A stretch of DNA of 64,000 nt from the NCBI GenBank assembly GCA_037389465.1, contig JAZARR010000008.1, positions 496,001 through 560,000 on the forward strand, in the 5' to 3' direction. The notes under the pieces are model-generated. The model was not told where the DNA came from, ran no database searches, and worked only from the letters and a program-made list of their open reading frames with translations. Origin of the DNA: Baylisascaris procyonis (Eukaryota; Nematoda; Chromadorea; Rhabditida; Ascarididae). This document shows, piece by piece, positions 1-11,700 of the stretch (its first letter is position 1; the number at the start of each line of letters is the position of its first letter). Both the position numbers and the translations under genes were made by a program.

Positions 1-71
1 ATGAGATATGATTTACTTGTAAGTGATTCCGCTACTTTCCTCTTACCTCTTGTATTTTGTGACAGTCTACT

Positions 72-147
72 TTATCGTGAAAGGAAATTCTCTTGATGAA
101 CATATGATGGACGCAACATAGTTCTAAGACAGCAAGAGCAAAAAATG
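72..147 (-). CDS. Possible terminal exon of the LKR gene with early stop
   Basis: A good acceptor (TTTCATTTCAG, at 148-158 on the reverse strand) lies 92 bases beyond the donor of the last sure LKR exon. Joined in phase, it adds 24 residues, cysteine-rich at the start, then TAA at 72-74. These residues do not resemble the linker that leads into saccharopine dehydrogenase in bifunctional AASS proteins that I recall. It could be a true end of a monofunctional LKR, an alternative 3' end, or an artefact of not seeing the next exon left of the window. Confidence 0.35.
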
Positions 148-3100
148 CTGAAATGAAAATTTTTTTTGGTAAATAACGCTAAATCAGTTAATTTTAGAGT
201 ATTTTATTGATGCTGATGCAAATGAAGGCAAAATGAAACCTTTTAAGGCGTAATTCGGCGATATACTCATACGGTGGAGTAAGTGAACCGCCATCGGTTA
301 TAATAGCGCGTTTAATATCTTCACAACAATGAAGTTGATTATAGGCTTGATCCGTTGAACAATTCAACTGAACAACGCATATAATTATACATTTGCAACG
401 ATAAAAGAAAATAATTTCTAATTCATAATTTTTTTTCAACGATCATACAAATACTTCTAAAGGAAATTCTACGAGCTTTTTCTTGTAGTTCTGGAATTTC
501 TAGTATTTGTAGAATTTTTTTGAGGATGACTGATATTCTAGGATTTCATTGTCACATAAATGAATGCGTCCACTGATGTTATACATGTCAATTTAGATAT
601 TGATAATGCTTTCATAGAACGGTATGTGACATCGATTGAAGAAAAATAGTGATGCAGAGAAAAAAATTAGCGAATAGCCAAGGAAATTACCATGTCAATG
701 ATATATGGATAGAGGAGATCTCCGAATGCTTCCGTCGCTTCAAAGGGCATTTGCGCTGGCATATTGTCGATGCTACACACCAAGCAACCGGATGGAGTAT
801 CGAAACTGCAATAATCAATCAGACTATGAAGCGTTTGTGTTCACAGATGTGCTTATAATACCTGCTTATAATACTTCATAGCCTAAATGAGCGTGAGGGT
901 GAATCGTTATAAGTCATCAACAAATATGACTTCAGTTTCACTTCCGTTACGACCGAAATCCTAGCTGAAATCTCAAATCGAAGAATGAAACCTGTCGGAG
1001 CATTGATTGAAGTCGGCGTCATAGATAGTGAACGGCTTATCGATAGTAGTACATTCTCTCATGAATTCCATCGATCCACCTGGATCGGCCGAAATGTCGC
1101 ATAATGCGATCAGCCTGAATTTAAAAGACATTCACTTCACACGTCAGACTGCAGATTGTTGGTTAGAGAGGTATAGTAATGCTTACCTGTGAGGAAGAGT
1201 TGGACATCCGGGAACCTCAGGACATGCGGTCTTCGGGGTTAGCAAATGTTTCGCATCAGGTATGGTGATCAAGCGTGCCGCATTAGCATCCCAGTAGACT
1301 CCATTTATAATTACCGATGCGTATGGTGCAATCTGCAAAACGTGATGCAACCCCTCCGTTGATGCAATGCCTTTCGAAAATAACCACTGTGCAAGATGTT
1401 GAAATAAACGAGAATCAACTTTGAGATTCTCAGAGTAATTACGAACAGCTAGCTTAAACTTAAGCTTAATAAAGTTTATTTTTTATCATGCTTAAGCTTG
1501 GATGCGTATTTTTAGAGATGAGCTTAAGCTTAAAGTGCTCCTTTCAAGGGAATCAATCCGTATGGTCGACATTTGTTTCCTTCCTTTCATCGAGATACTA
1601 AAAATTCCTCCATAAGAAAGAAAAATGAATTTTTAACAAAAAAACTGAAAACATATTATTCTAACAGAATAGAATTATTGAAAGTGTCGTAAAGGTTTAG
1701 CTAACCTCTGTTGCAAAACGAGACAAGTATCGCTCTGGATGTTTTTCAAATTCTTGTGAATCGAAGGGACCCCCTGAAAAATTCAAAGAAATTAGACATT
1801 TGAAGTAAGTTAGCCAATATTGAAAAAAATTAAATGAAGGTAAACTTAGTTTGGAAAATCAAACCATTTTTATGAACGAGATGATCATGCCGGCCAACAA
1901 CGCAACCATATACTTTGTTCAACTCTGAAATTAACTTCAATTATTACTCTATTGCTGAGTGCATATTGAATTTCAATATGATATTGTGCTTTGTTTTGCT
2001 CTCAAAGTAACTCTAAGAATGGTGTATGAAAACTTCCGTAATTGAAGATAGATTTTGAGGCGCTTTTAAAATCAAGTCAAATAGACGCATGCTTAGCTCC
2101 TCATGGGCGAATTACATGAAACGTACCCAAACCTGCCTGCTCCCAACTTAGTGATCACCAGCTGGACTCCCTTAAGCCCAGCACCGCTCCGTTCCTCTCT
2201 TTAATGAACGAATTCTCGAAAATTCAGCATTTATGAGCACAATAAAGAGATTATCAGCAGAAGTGCCGCTATAGTGTCGCTGACTAAAGGATTTTCAGCT
2301 CAGTGGTATTATTAGTCTATTGGTATCTAATAATAGGTGTGTACTCTTTACGCATTTTGACTTGTAACATATTCAGCTCATCTTGCTAGCTACGGTAATA
2401 GATACAGCAATAAGCTTACGTCCTTTCTTGACCACTTTAGGTAATGTGGCGACGTCGACGTATTCGTGAGGGAGATGTTCGAATAATTCTTGCGCACCTT
2501 GTGAAACATTACCCGTTCCAGTAAAGACGAATACGAGTGGTCCTAACGATCTTGGCATATTGTTTAAAGCGATCTCATAGCCAGCGTCACGTAACGCGTT
2601 AATCGCCATATGACTATCCCTATAGTTGTGTGCCAAACCGATATGCTAAAACATATTATACCATTGCTTAGAGGCATAATCGATATGTATGATGTTTTCT
2701 ATTGCCACATTCATAAAATTTGTACTTTTTATCAATTCTATGTTTGGAATGTGACGTGACAATCACATCAATATTTGAGAAATAGTGCTTTCTATGCTTT
2801 TCCATTCCCTCCCATTCCCCATCAAACAGCGATCGCAGTTAAAAAGTAGCGAAATACCTAAATAAAAACAATGAAGCTCCGTTCTTAGCACTCAATCTCT
2901 TTCGTCTTTCGATATCCCTCTTTGTATTGATTGAAAACGTAATAGGGAAAGTTTCATCAAATTTCATCAGAAAATCATATATTACGCTATTATTTGCAAC
3001 ATCAAAAATGAGTATTTATCTAAGCATAAATAAACATAAGAAAGAATATAATAATGAAATATGTAATAACTTACAAGAAAAGGTGTATGATGTCCAAGTG

Positions 3101-3406
3101 CTAGAAGGCGTAATCCTAACCCGTGAAGAATATCGATAAAACCCGCATAGCCAGCCCATCTACCAAACATAACAAGTCTTCGCCCTTGTGTATCGACAAT
3201 TTTCTCATAATCAATCAAACGAATTCTCTAAAAATTCAACCAATATTATTTTATATTTTGAATTTGAGACAAAAAAATTACTAGATAGAATGCCTCCAGT
3301 CACTTAGAAATGTTTGCTACGCAATTCTTTAACTGCGGTCTTTTACGCCTTAAACAAATACTTTATTATTATTGTTATCATTATTATTACTATTATTTAT
3401 TATTTA

Positions 3407-3444
<38 letters not shown>

Positions 3445-5841
3445 TACTATTATTATTACTGGTACTACTATTGTTGTTACTAGTATTGCCGTTGTTATTA
3501 CTATTATTACTACCACTATCATTATTATAATCACTGATAGTAAAGTAACAGTAGAGTAGTATATTTAAAGAATCATCCGAATTGCATTATTTAAACAGAT
3601 TACTCAATATTCATTAATTCCGCATATCTATAATTGCAAACGTATCTATTTATTTACAAACTCCTATCTCTCTCTAACAACTAATTGCTTCCTTTTAATG
3701 ACCTTTTTATTGGCAAATACGCATCAATATAAAAATACTGATTTTTCTGAAGTGAAAAAAAAGAGAGAAGTTAATCGTGAATGTATCAATTTTAAAGAAA
3801 CTCATTAAAATCAACGAATAAATAACAAACCCTATGCAAAATTGTATCCAACATAGCCATATTATCTGGTTGAGCTTTAATTGTATGTGAGAAAAATGCA
3901 TATGTTTTATCGGGAATTAATTGATCAATTGGTACCTAAATTTTATAATTCTTAACACAAATAAAATCTCTATAATAATATGCAAATAAAATAATAAAAT
4001 ACAATAAAATACTAAATGTTTCATATATCCAAAGTTATTTTATTCTGACCAAATGAAAGTGATAATATTGATTTCGGCTTAAATTATTTGTACTTTTAAG
4101 TGGTTAACAATACTTTTAAAAAGACTACTTACAATATTTTTGATGTAAAATTTTTAAAATATGGCGAATAAATCGTATTCTTTTATCTTATTTTCAGCAA
4201 AATTTTAAATATAATCTAGAGAAATTTATTTGATTTTCGATGATTCCCGTTGTAATTCTTAGCGCCTTTATTTCTGAAGGAATATTTTCCTCGATAGAAA
4301 TGTTTGTCGGGATTTTATAGTTTTCTATGAAATTTCAACTCAATATCATATTTTTTGTCAGATTTCATTGGGTTCCATTTCATTTATTTGAGTTTATAGC
4401 GTCCTATGATTAGTTTCAGCTATGCTGATAATAGTTCTTCATAGTTTGCGCAATCGCTAAACAGTAGGCAGGATGATTATATTTCAGGGAAATTAACAAA
4501 AAGAAAACAACCTTATAGATGCTCAAGCATTGAAATTCGATGGAAATTGTGTCCTATACAAATGAATTAATATAAATGTCCCATTCAATGGGTCGGAAAA
4601 GAGAATTCTTTATATTATGGAATCATCAATTAATGTTGACGAATACTTCAAGTTGTAAAATAAAAAGAAGCGTGAGAGGTTGACCTGCTTCACTGAAATA
4701 ATGAGTTGTGCTTCTGAAAGATCATCTTGAGCAATGGCACCTGCAGCGACATAATCTTGAATGGGGAAAACTCGTCGATTCGATGGTTGAATCAATACCT
4801 TCACTCCTTTCTGAAAGCAAACACACATACACAAAACATTTTTGCTGCTAACTTAACTACTATAAGTGATAATTAGATGTAAATGTAATTTCGATATATT
4901 ATCATTGTAGAAATATTGTAAAATATATTAATTATTTATTGCTATACGCTTGTGTACTATTGTTATTAGATATATGATGATGACTCATCATATCACCACT
5001 TCCGGCGATACTTTCCAGTTGGCCACCGCTCTTCTGCACTTGCTAATAAAGTTGTCCTCTGTTCTTCTCTCGACTGGACGGTATCGGATGATAGCAAATA
5101 TATTCTCGTAGATGCACCCTTTGGAAAATATCTTGCAATATACGTTGTTTACCTCGCATATTATATCGATGACAACAGCTCAAAGATAATCAGTGCTTAC
5201 AACGCTTCAAAGAACAAACAGTTGTGGTTGTCTTTGAATTTGCACATTAATTTCGATGAGACTCTCGTTTCCGTTCACGAATCACTTTTCTGCCATTAAA
5301 ACACCATTAAATTTAATGTAAATTATTGAAGAGATAAGATGTGCAAATCAGTTTTCATCTATAATATGCAAATGCACAATAGTCGTTTGTCGTTTATTAG
5401 CATTCGTAACAATTTAGGTAGTTCACCAGTTAATATTATAATGCTTCCCACATTTTGTTAAAAAATTTTTTAAAATGTAAATAACACTGAACGCGCTTTT
5501 TGAGATACCTTATAAAATCTGCAAAACACACCAATTTTTTGTGCGATGGGAGTTTTCTTTTTTTTTTTGCATTGGTTGCATTCTACAGATGGAATAATCC
5601 ACTGAAAAGTTAAAGAAGCTGAATTCAAAAAATGAACTGCAGTAATAAAAATAATGTTTATCATTACCTTAGTCAATCTTTTAACATGTGCTGGTGCAAG
5701 TGGAGCTCTTCGTTCCCAAGCATTTATCGTCTCACGTCGTATACCCAAACATGGATTACCTTTGCCGACATAATGACTCGCAAATAGCCTTTTATAAATA
5801 ATTCCCACTTGAACGCTTCCAAGAAATTTTTTTAGTAACAT
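72..5841 (-). CDS. AASS: Lysine-ketoglutarate reductase (AASS family), 5'-complete, split gene
   Basis: The enzyme condenses L-lysine with 2-oxoglutarate to saccharopine, the first mitochondrial step of lysine breakdown. Exons read on the minus strand: 5668-5841, 4685-4810, 3831-3935, 3075-3227, 2420-2645, 1865-1924, 1706-1773, 1187-1332, 992-1114, 691-805 and 240-367; all join in phase. The product begins with a basic, acid-poor leader that looks like a mitochondrial presequence. It then shows the family block AIRRE-like/[11 protein letters not shown], the DYVAAGAI region, [32 protein letters not shown], the nucleotide-binding [30 protein letters not shown] and [16 protein letters not shown]. 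All are hallmarks of the LKR half of AASS. A further exon 72-147 fits in phase and ends at TAA 72-74, giving 499 residues and no saccharopine dehydrogenase half. If that exon is not used, the gene runs off the left edge. The family call is firm; the 3' end is open. Confidence 0.93.
1456..1532. repeat. Three clustered AAGCTTAAGCTT-type palindromes
   Basis: Copies at about 1456-1467, 1490-1499 and 1521-1532 share the self-complementary core CTTAAGCTT. They lie in the LKR intron 1333-1705. Function is unknown; a binding-site cluster or decayed foldback repeat is possible. Confidence 0.6.
3362..3545. repeat. (ATT)n/(ACT)n trinucleotide repeat
   Basis: About 180 bases of degenerate trinucleotide repeat, mainly ATT with ACT and GTT variants. 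It lies inside the LKR intron between exons 3075-3227 and 3831-3935. It encodes an isoleucine-rich open frame only because of its composition. Confidence 0.9.
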
Positions 5842-5852
5842 CTGAATTATTT
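5842..5852 (-). promoter_or_regulatory. Splice acceptor directly at the LKR start codon
   Basis: On the minus strand the sequence AAATTATTCAG ends immediately before the ATG at 5839-5841. No upstream coding exon is evident, so this is best read as a spliced-leader trans-splicing acceptor with essentially no 5' UTR. An untranslated cis-spliced first exon is the alternative. Confidence 0.5.
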
Positions 5853-8784
5853 AATAAAATCTCATCTCGAATTTTTTTTTTCGAAAAAAATCGATGTAAA
5901 CGAATTAAAGATTCAAAAAAATTTTTAAGGGCAATTAATACGGGTATCAATTTCGCTAGTGATATCCATAAATATATGGAAATCGAGTAACAAATTCAAA
6001 TGTTAAATATTTATCAATGAGAAAAACACAACGCATTAGCCGATGGTTTAAAAAAAAAAAATCCAAAATTTAACTTGCACTAAACACAATAGTTAATTTT
6101 ATCTTCATATTGGATTTCGCATATCGGATATCAATAATAAATCCAATTATGCAAAATTTCATGCAAGAATATTTCATTGTAGTGAACAAATCCATAGAAA
6201 AAAAGATCGGGCACTAATGACCAAAATTATGAAGTTAAAATTTAAAGATGATTGCGATGTTGAATCGCTAAGACCGCAAATAGGAAACACGTTCCACTAG
6301 ACATTCGCCTTCTATCATTCCAGTATCCCTTTCTTAAAGATGCGCCGCAAGAAAAAAGGTCAAAAGAGAGTTTGCACATGTGATCGAATGACGTCATATT
6401 GCCTACCAAATATATTCAGCAATCAAAGGTCAATACGCATGTGACTGCAATAATCGTCTTGTTTCGTTGAATGATACTATCTTGTGAATTATTTGATCAT
6501 TCCACATATTTCAAACATCTAATAGAGAAAGTTTAAAAATAAGCTTATTCATTACAGTATATAAGAGTCCAACCGACTAAGTGTTATTTCCAGATACGTT
6601 ATGGCAAAGAGCGAGTGTAAAAATTTTAATTGGCACAAAAAAAGACGCAATTGAAAAGTTGCGGAGAATAAGATTGTAAAGATGGTAAGTTGATCAAAAA
6701 TCACAAGTAATTAGAAATAAAGATGAAGTGGTTCAACGATGATCCCTGATCAGATGCTTGTAATGGAAAAAGAAATTAACGATTGATTATCGATTAGAAA
6801 TCAATCGGCATTGACAAGACGATAGGTAACACACACACCTCACCGGTTTGCTCTTATATCTGAAATTCATCGTGATCATGTATTGCTTTGAGCACCGCCC
6901 CTTCATTGGTGATGTGCTCGTGATTGCCTCGATATTACATGCACCGAAAAGAAAGCTTGGGCGCATCTACACTAGCTGATCTGAATCATTATATAGCATT
7001 CCGTCTGTCCCTCTCCTTCTTCTCAACCCCCCCCCCTCCCGCTAAATTCGGCTGAACAGAGAATGATTCATTTCGTAGGAAGAAGTTTGAAATGCGAGTA
7101 GGCGATTTCAAAGGTAATCCGCTATATTCCAACTTGTCTATTAGAGAAATAGAGTGCTTTTATGTTACAAATTTGATTCTCAACACGATTGCCTAATTAG
7201 TGAAACTCCCATAGCAATTTGCATAACAGCAGTTGCATATCGCGACATGAGTGCTTAAATATTTCGCGCCATTATTGGTTCGATGCGTATTTGTCTTTCT
7301 CGTTTTATTTTCTCGTTTTTAATGTTGCAATGTTTGTTTCTTTCATCGTTTTTATTTTCATTGATTCTTATTGTTTACACCTGAGGGTGCATAAGGTCAA
7401 TAATCTTCTAGTTGTTGCTTTCAAATCTCGAACTATAACTTTCCTACCCTAAGGCATATTTAATAGATCTCAAAGGTGATACTTTGTAGGCGTAATCTCC
7501 ATCACTATTTAAAATAAAGTTTTCTTGAAATATTCAAAAATTTGAACGTATATTCTTCATTAGGGCTTGCTTTTAATTAGCGTTTCGCAAATGAAGAAAG
7601 AGTACGCCGTACGATAAGAGTGCTGCGACATTCTTCTCTAATAAACAAAGAAACAAATTTGAGAGGACATGCAACGTGCAGATTCTTTCTACGATTTAAT
7701 TTCTAGCATTTCGAAAGTTTTTTGCTTCTTCATCGTGCACGTCACCTAGTACCCACTACCTAGAAGTCGAGAATACCCCACCTGTTGTTCATAGTACAAG
7801 TGATTCTCACCGATGACTGTGTTGGTGGAAAGATGCTTCAACCGAACGACGCTTGAATAATATCTCTCAGATTTATTTTATTCTCGGCTATATGGGTGGC
7901 ATCCTACCATTATGTAGATCATGTTTTGCGGATGAGTTGAATTATGAGCTGCTGAATGCTTCCAATATGGTCAGAAAGTGTATTGATTAGAAGTGGAACA
8001 TGTTGATGATTTTGGTCAAGAGAGGTATTCTGAGCATCACTGGTATATTAAAGGGAGGGGATTGAGTCACCTGATCGGTGATTAAGAAAAGACGACTCAT
8101 GCTTCCGGATAGAGAGAACTTTTTTATGAATTTTTTGAAATTTTTCTCTGTAAGAAATTTCGTAAGTTATTTTTATTAACAAAGTTTAGCTCTTTTTTTG
8201 TTTGACAAAGTTTTTCTAATAAAACTCACCTGTTTTAAGTAAATTTTCTATTGTTCTTCATTAAAATTCTCGGATTTTCCCAACCGTTCCTCTACCATTT
8301 CCTTTGCGATTAGCAATGCATCCTCCTAATCTAAAACAGCAATAAAACAGTATTGTTTTTACATTATTAAACCATCGCCACTCGACGCAAATCGCATTTG
8401 ATGTTTATGCAACTAAAAGAATTCGGCGAATCATAATTGCGATCATGGCTAAGTGCTATGCTATCCTTAGCAGATTCTCAAAACGTGTTGAATCCGGAGC
8501 TCTTATATGTTTAGGTATGCAGCATTTAGACTCAACTAGGCTTCGAGTAAGCAGAAAATTATTGGATTATATGAGCTGAACACAACAAAATTGCTCGAAA
8601 ATAAACAAATATTGGTATTTTTCAACTGGGGATTGACTTTTTTATGTGAATATAAAGTAGAAATATTTTTCTTCATCTCGACACTGTGTTGGGAGAAAAT
8701 AACATCGAGCAATTAAATCATATAACATTTTATCATGTTTCACAATTTATGATTGTGCATTCTTTATCTTTGCATCGCGTAATA
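5853..8784. other. Divergent intergenic region between LKR and nucleoporin genes
   Basis: About 2.9 kb separates two divergently oriented start codons, so promoters of both genes should lie here. I see no convincing exon. Open frames are short and AT-rich. A run of ten C residues lies at 7027-7036. No TATA-type element could be assigned with confidence. Confidence 0.6.
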
Positions 8785-8792
8785 TTTCATAG
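8785..8792 (+). promoter_or_regulatory. Likely spliced-leader acceptor of the nucleoporin gene
   Basis: TTTCATAG ends six bases before the ATG at 8799. A strong acceptor this close to the first codon with no coding exon upstream is typical of SL trans-splicing in nematodes. It also supports 8799 as the true start. Confidence 0.6.
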
Positions 8793-8798
8793 GGGGAG

Positions 8799-11700
8799 AT
8801 GGCGCAACGAGGATCCGAACCTCTGGAATGCGCATCAAACGCTATGATACGTTGCTTGTGGAAAGATAGAGAGCTATCGGATCTACTCTTCAAATTAAAG
8901 TTCGATCCGAATCAGCCTGGTAAGCTCGAAGAAGTTATCAGAAATTCAAGCGGAATCAAAGATGCCAGAGATTTAAGGCTAAGTTGGCAAAATATCTCAT
9001 TGTATACCCTGTGTATAGTTTTTATGTATGTATATGAGCATGTTTGCTGTGAAGTTGCCAGGAAGATGCATGTTCCACCGTTCTACCCAATAAGATACGT
9101 CGAACGCGGATTCGTCCTTTCAACTTTCTTAGGAAGTTGGCAGTAATGCTCAGCTGTGTGCAAATACTATTGGCAGGTGGATGCATCGGGTCGGCAATAT
9201 CTTCGTCTTGAAAGAGTTCCGTTTACGGAATTAGACATTGAGGTGGATCGCCCAAATAACATGATAGCTATTTAAATGTGCTTTCCATTTTTCTATTCAT
9301 TCTCACTTCAATGGCTATCCTCTAGTAGACTGTTGTTATATGAGTGCACTGGAAATGCGTTGTGCTGTTCTTTACTGTTTGCAGTATGTTTGGGTACAGT
9401 TCAAGTCCTTATTTATGCATTTGAATATTTTAAAAAAAAGTTTCCAATTTTAGCAACCTTGCTGCAATAACCACTATTTCATGATTGGTTTTTATAAGTG
9501 GGTGTACGAATTGTGTCAGAATAGTTGCATATTGCAGATAAAGTGACTGTATCGGGTCTTTCGGTCGACGACTACCCCTTGCTAAAGGATCTGGATGTTG
9601 CCGAATTCTGCACACAGAGACCGCGTCCTGTACCTCAAGAGCTCGTCGACCAGCTTAACGGTTTGTTTAAGAACGATTTCTTCTTCATCGTTTTGGAAGC
9701 AAAATTCATTTATGTACTTTTTGATTTAATAAAGCCCATGAATTCTAAGGTCAATCACAAATATCATCAAGCCACTGTCTAGCTATTTATCAAAGGCTCT
9801 TTATAGAGCGCATTTTTTGGTTGATCCGATGAGAACATTCTTTGATAGCATGTTTTTTAATGATTATATAAATTTGAAGCGATCATCTAAAACGTTAGGT
9901 GTAATCTAATTTACATATGTATTCCACCGGCCGACCCCGACATTTGAAGTTCAAAAATTCAGCGTGATGATGTCTTTTCAATGATTTCAAGTTCTTGCGT
10001 ATAGAGCATCGGGTAAGCAATGACGTAGTCGAATCAACCTAAATGGCATTCAATGCACATAGTTAAGTGTATGCATCGTTATATTTTATTAGGCATTTAA
10101 AGGTGAGCATAACGGGGAAATTGTAGCAGAAATTGTTGTTATTGCAGAAACGGAATGCGTCTATACGATCGGCATACTACCAGAAATCGGTCGTGCGTAT
10201 ATGACTATAGACTCGGATCTTTACATATGGAACTATGAAGAAAAGTTCGTTTTCTAGATGCTTTCTTTGGTATTTTTCATTGCTTTAGAGCCGTTTTTCT
10301 ATTCCATTTTCCGTATGCTACTCATTATTTTTACTGTAATAGAAGTTGTGATTGAAATTTGCTGAAAGGGTGGTAGCAAATTGGGTGACAGCTGCCTCTT
10401 TGTCCTGTTATCCTGCTTTGTGATGCGGAAAGTGACTGGTGGACGATTTTTTTTTTTTTCGAACAAGAGTATGGTTGTTTTCAGCTGTGATCTCGCGTAT
10501 TTCGATGGTATTCCAAACACAATAACGAAGGTGCTAGTCGCGAAGCCAAAAGCCGGCGTCTTTCATGTTTGTTTCTCATTGAACTCATTTCTTTATAATG
10601 TTTTCGGGTTATGGGAGTGTTCTTTGTCCAGCTAATATATTTAATTAAGATATTATTGCCAGCTCTAATGCTGCGAGTTAGGTGAGAATTCAGCATACAA
10701 TCTTCCCTATGACGAAGTGCTATCCTTTCGTCGCTGACAGTGGAAATTATGAGATGAAAACTTATTTAGCACGTTTGATTTAGTTGTATAAGGCGCATTC
10801 ATTAACCTTCTTCTTTCTGGATAAATAGAAAGCCCTTTTTGGGGATGGGGGGGGGGGAGTGCAGGTTCAAGCGACTAAAGGAACTCTAGTAAGGGTCGTC
10901 TTTTTTAGGAAATGAAATGCGCTGAAGTTATTGTAAAAGTGATTTAAAGCAATTAGCCACAAACCATTCTCCACAAGGTTTATGCCGACGAAGATCTTTG
11001 AGATGTTGTGTTAATGTCACCAAGCTGGTGCAGGCTGGGGGTGGGAGGGGGAGGAGGAAGGGAAGGCTGGAAAGGCAAGGGTTAGTTCGGTGGCATCAAT
11101 ATTAGTGACCGGTCGGTGGCATGAATATTAGTGACCTTTGAATGTTTAGATTTCATTGCTTATCCAACCAGATCAGCTAGACGAAAATTGCATTCAGGAA
11201 TTCGTCCATCATGTGTTGGTGGTGGCGACATCGAAAGAGATTCTTTTGTTGGCAGTCAGTTTCACCAACGAGCATAATCTGACAATCGCGGCAGACTCGT
11301 TGAATGACGTATCACGTGCACAGATGTATCTTCTCCCTGACGCCCTTTTTAAGGTTTGTGCGGCCGCAATTGATGGAATTTTCCTTGATACTAGGAAGTA
11401 ACGAGGAAACTGTTGAAAGAACGTTGAGACGGGAGTTGTTGTATCAGAGGCATGGCACGTGCTTGTTTTAGTGTTCTTTTGAGTCTTCTAAGTGGTTGCA
11501 AAATCGGCTTAAAAGATATTCGATGAACTTTATCACAACATTCGACGAACCCGTCGAAGTTCAGGGCTGAGTGGTGAGGTGGTGTAAATGATGATAAAAA
11601 TCTTTCGCTTCCATGGTTGGAATTTTGCTTGGGTAATTTATTAAGGTTTGGATGCAGCAAGTAAGAGATGTGAAAAAGGTAAGGGCATCCTTTGGAAAGG

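Noticed and set aside
3314..3559. 81-codon isoleucine-rich plus-strand frame
   Set aside because: It is the (ATT)n repeat within an LKR intron on the opposite strand.
9177..9273. Open stretch after a TTGGCAG acceptor, considered as Nup155 exon 2
   Set aside because: Joining 8919 directly to 9538 gives correct phase and gap-free similarity (NQP-DKVTVSG), so this stretch is intronic.
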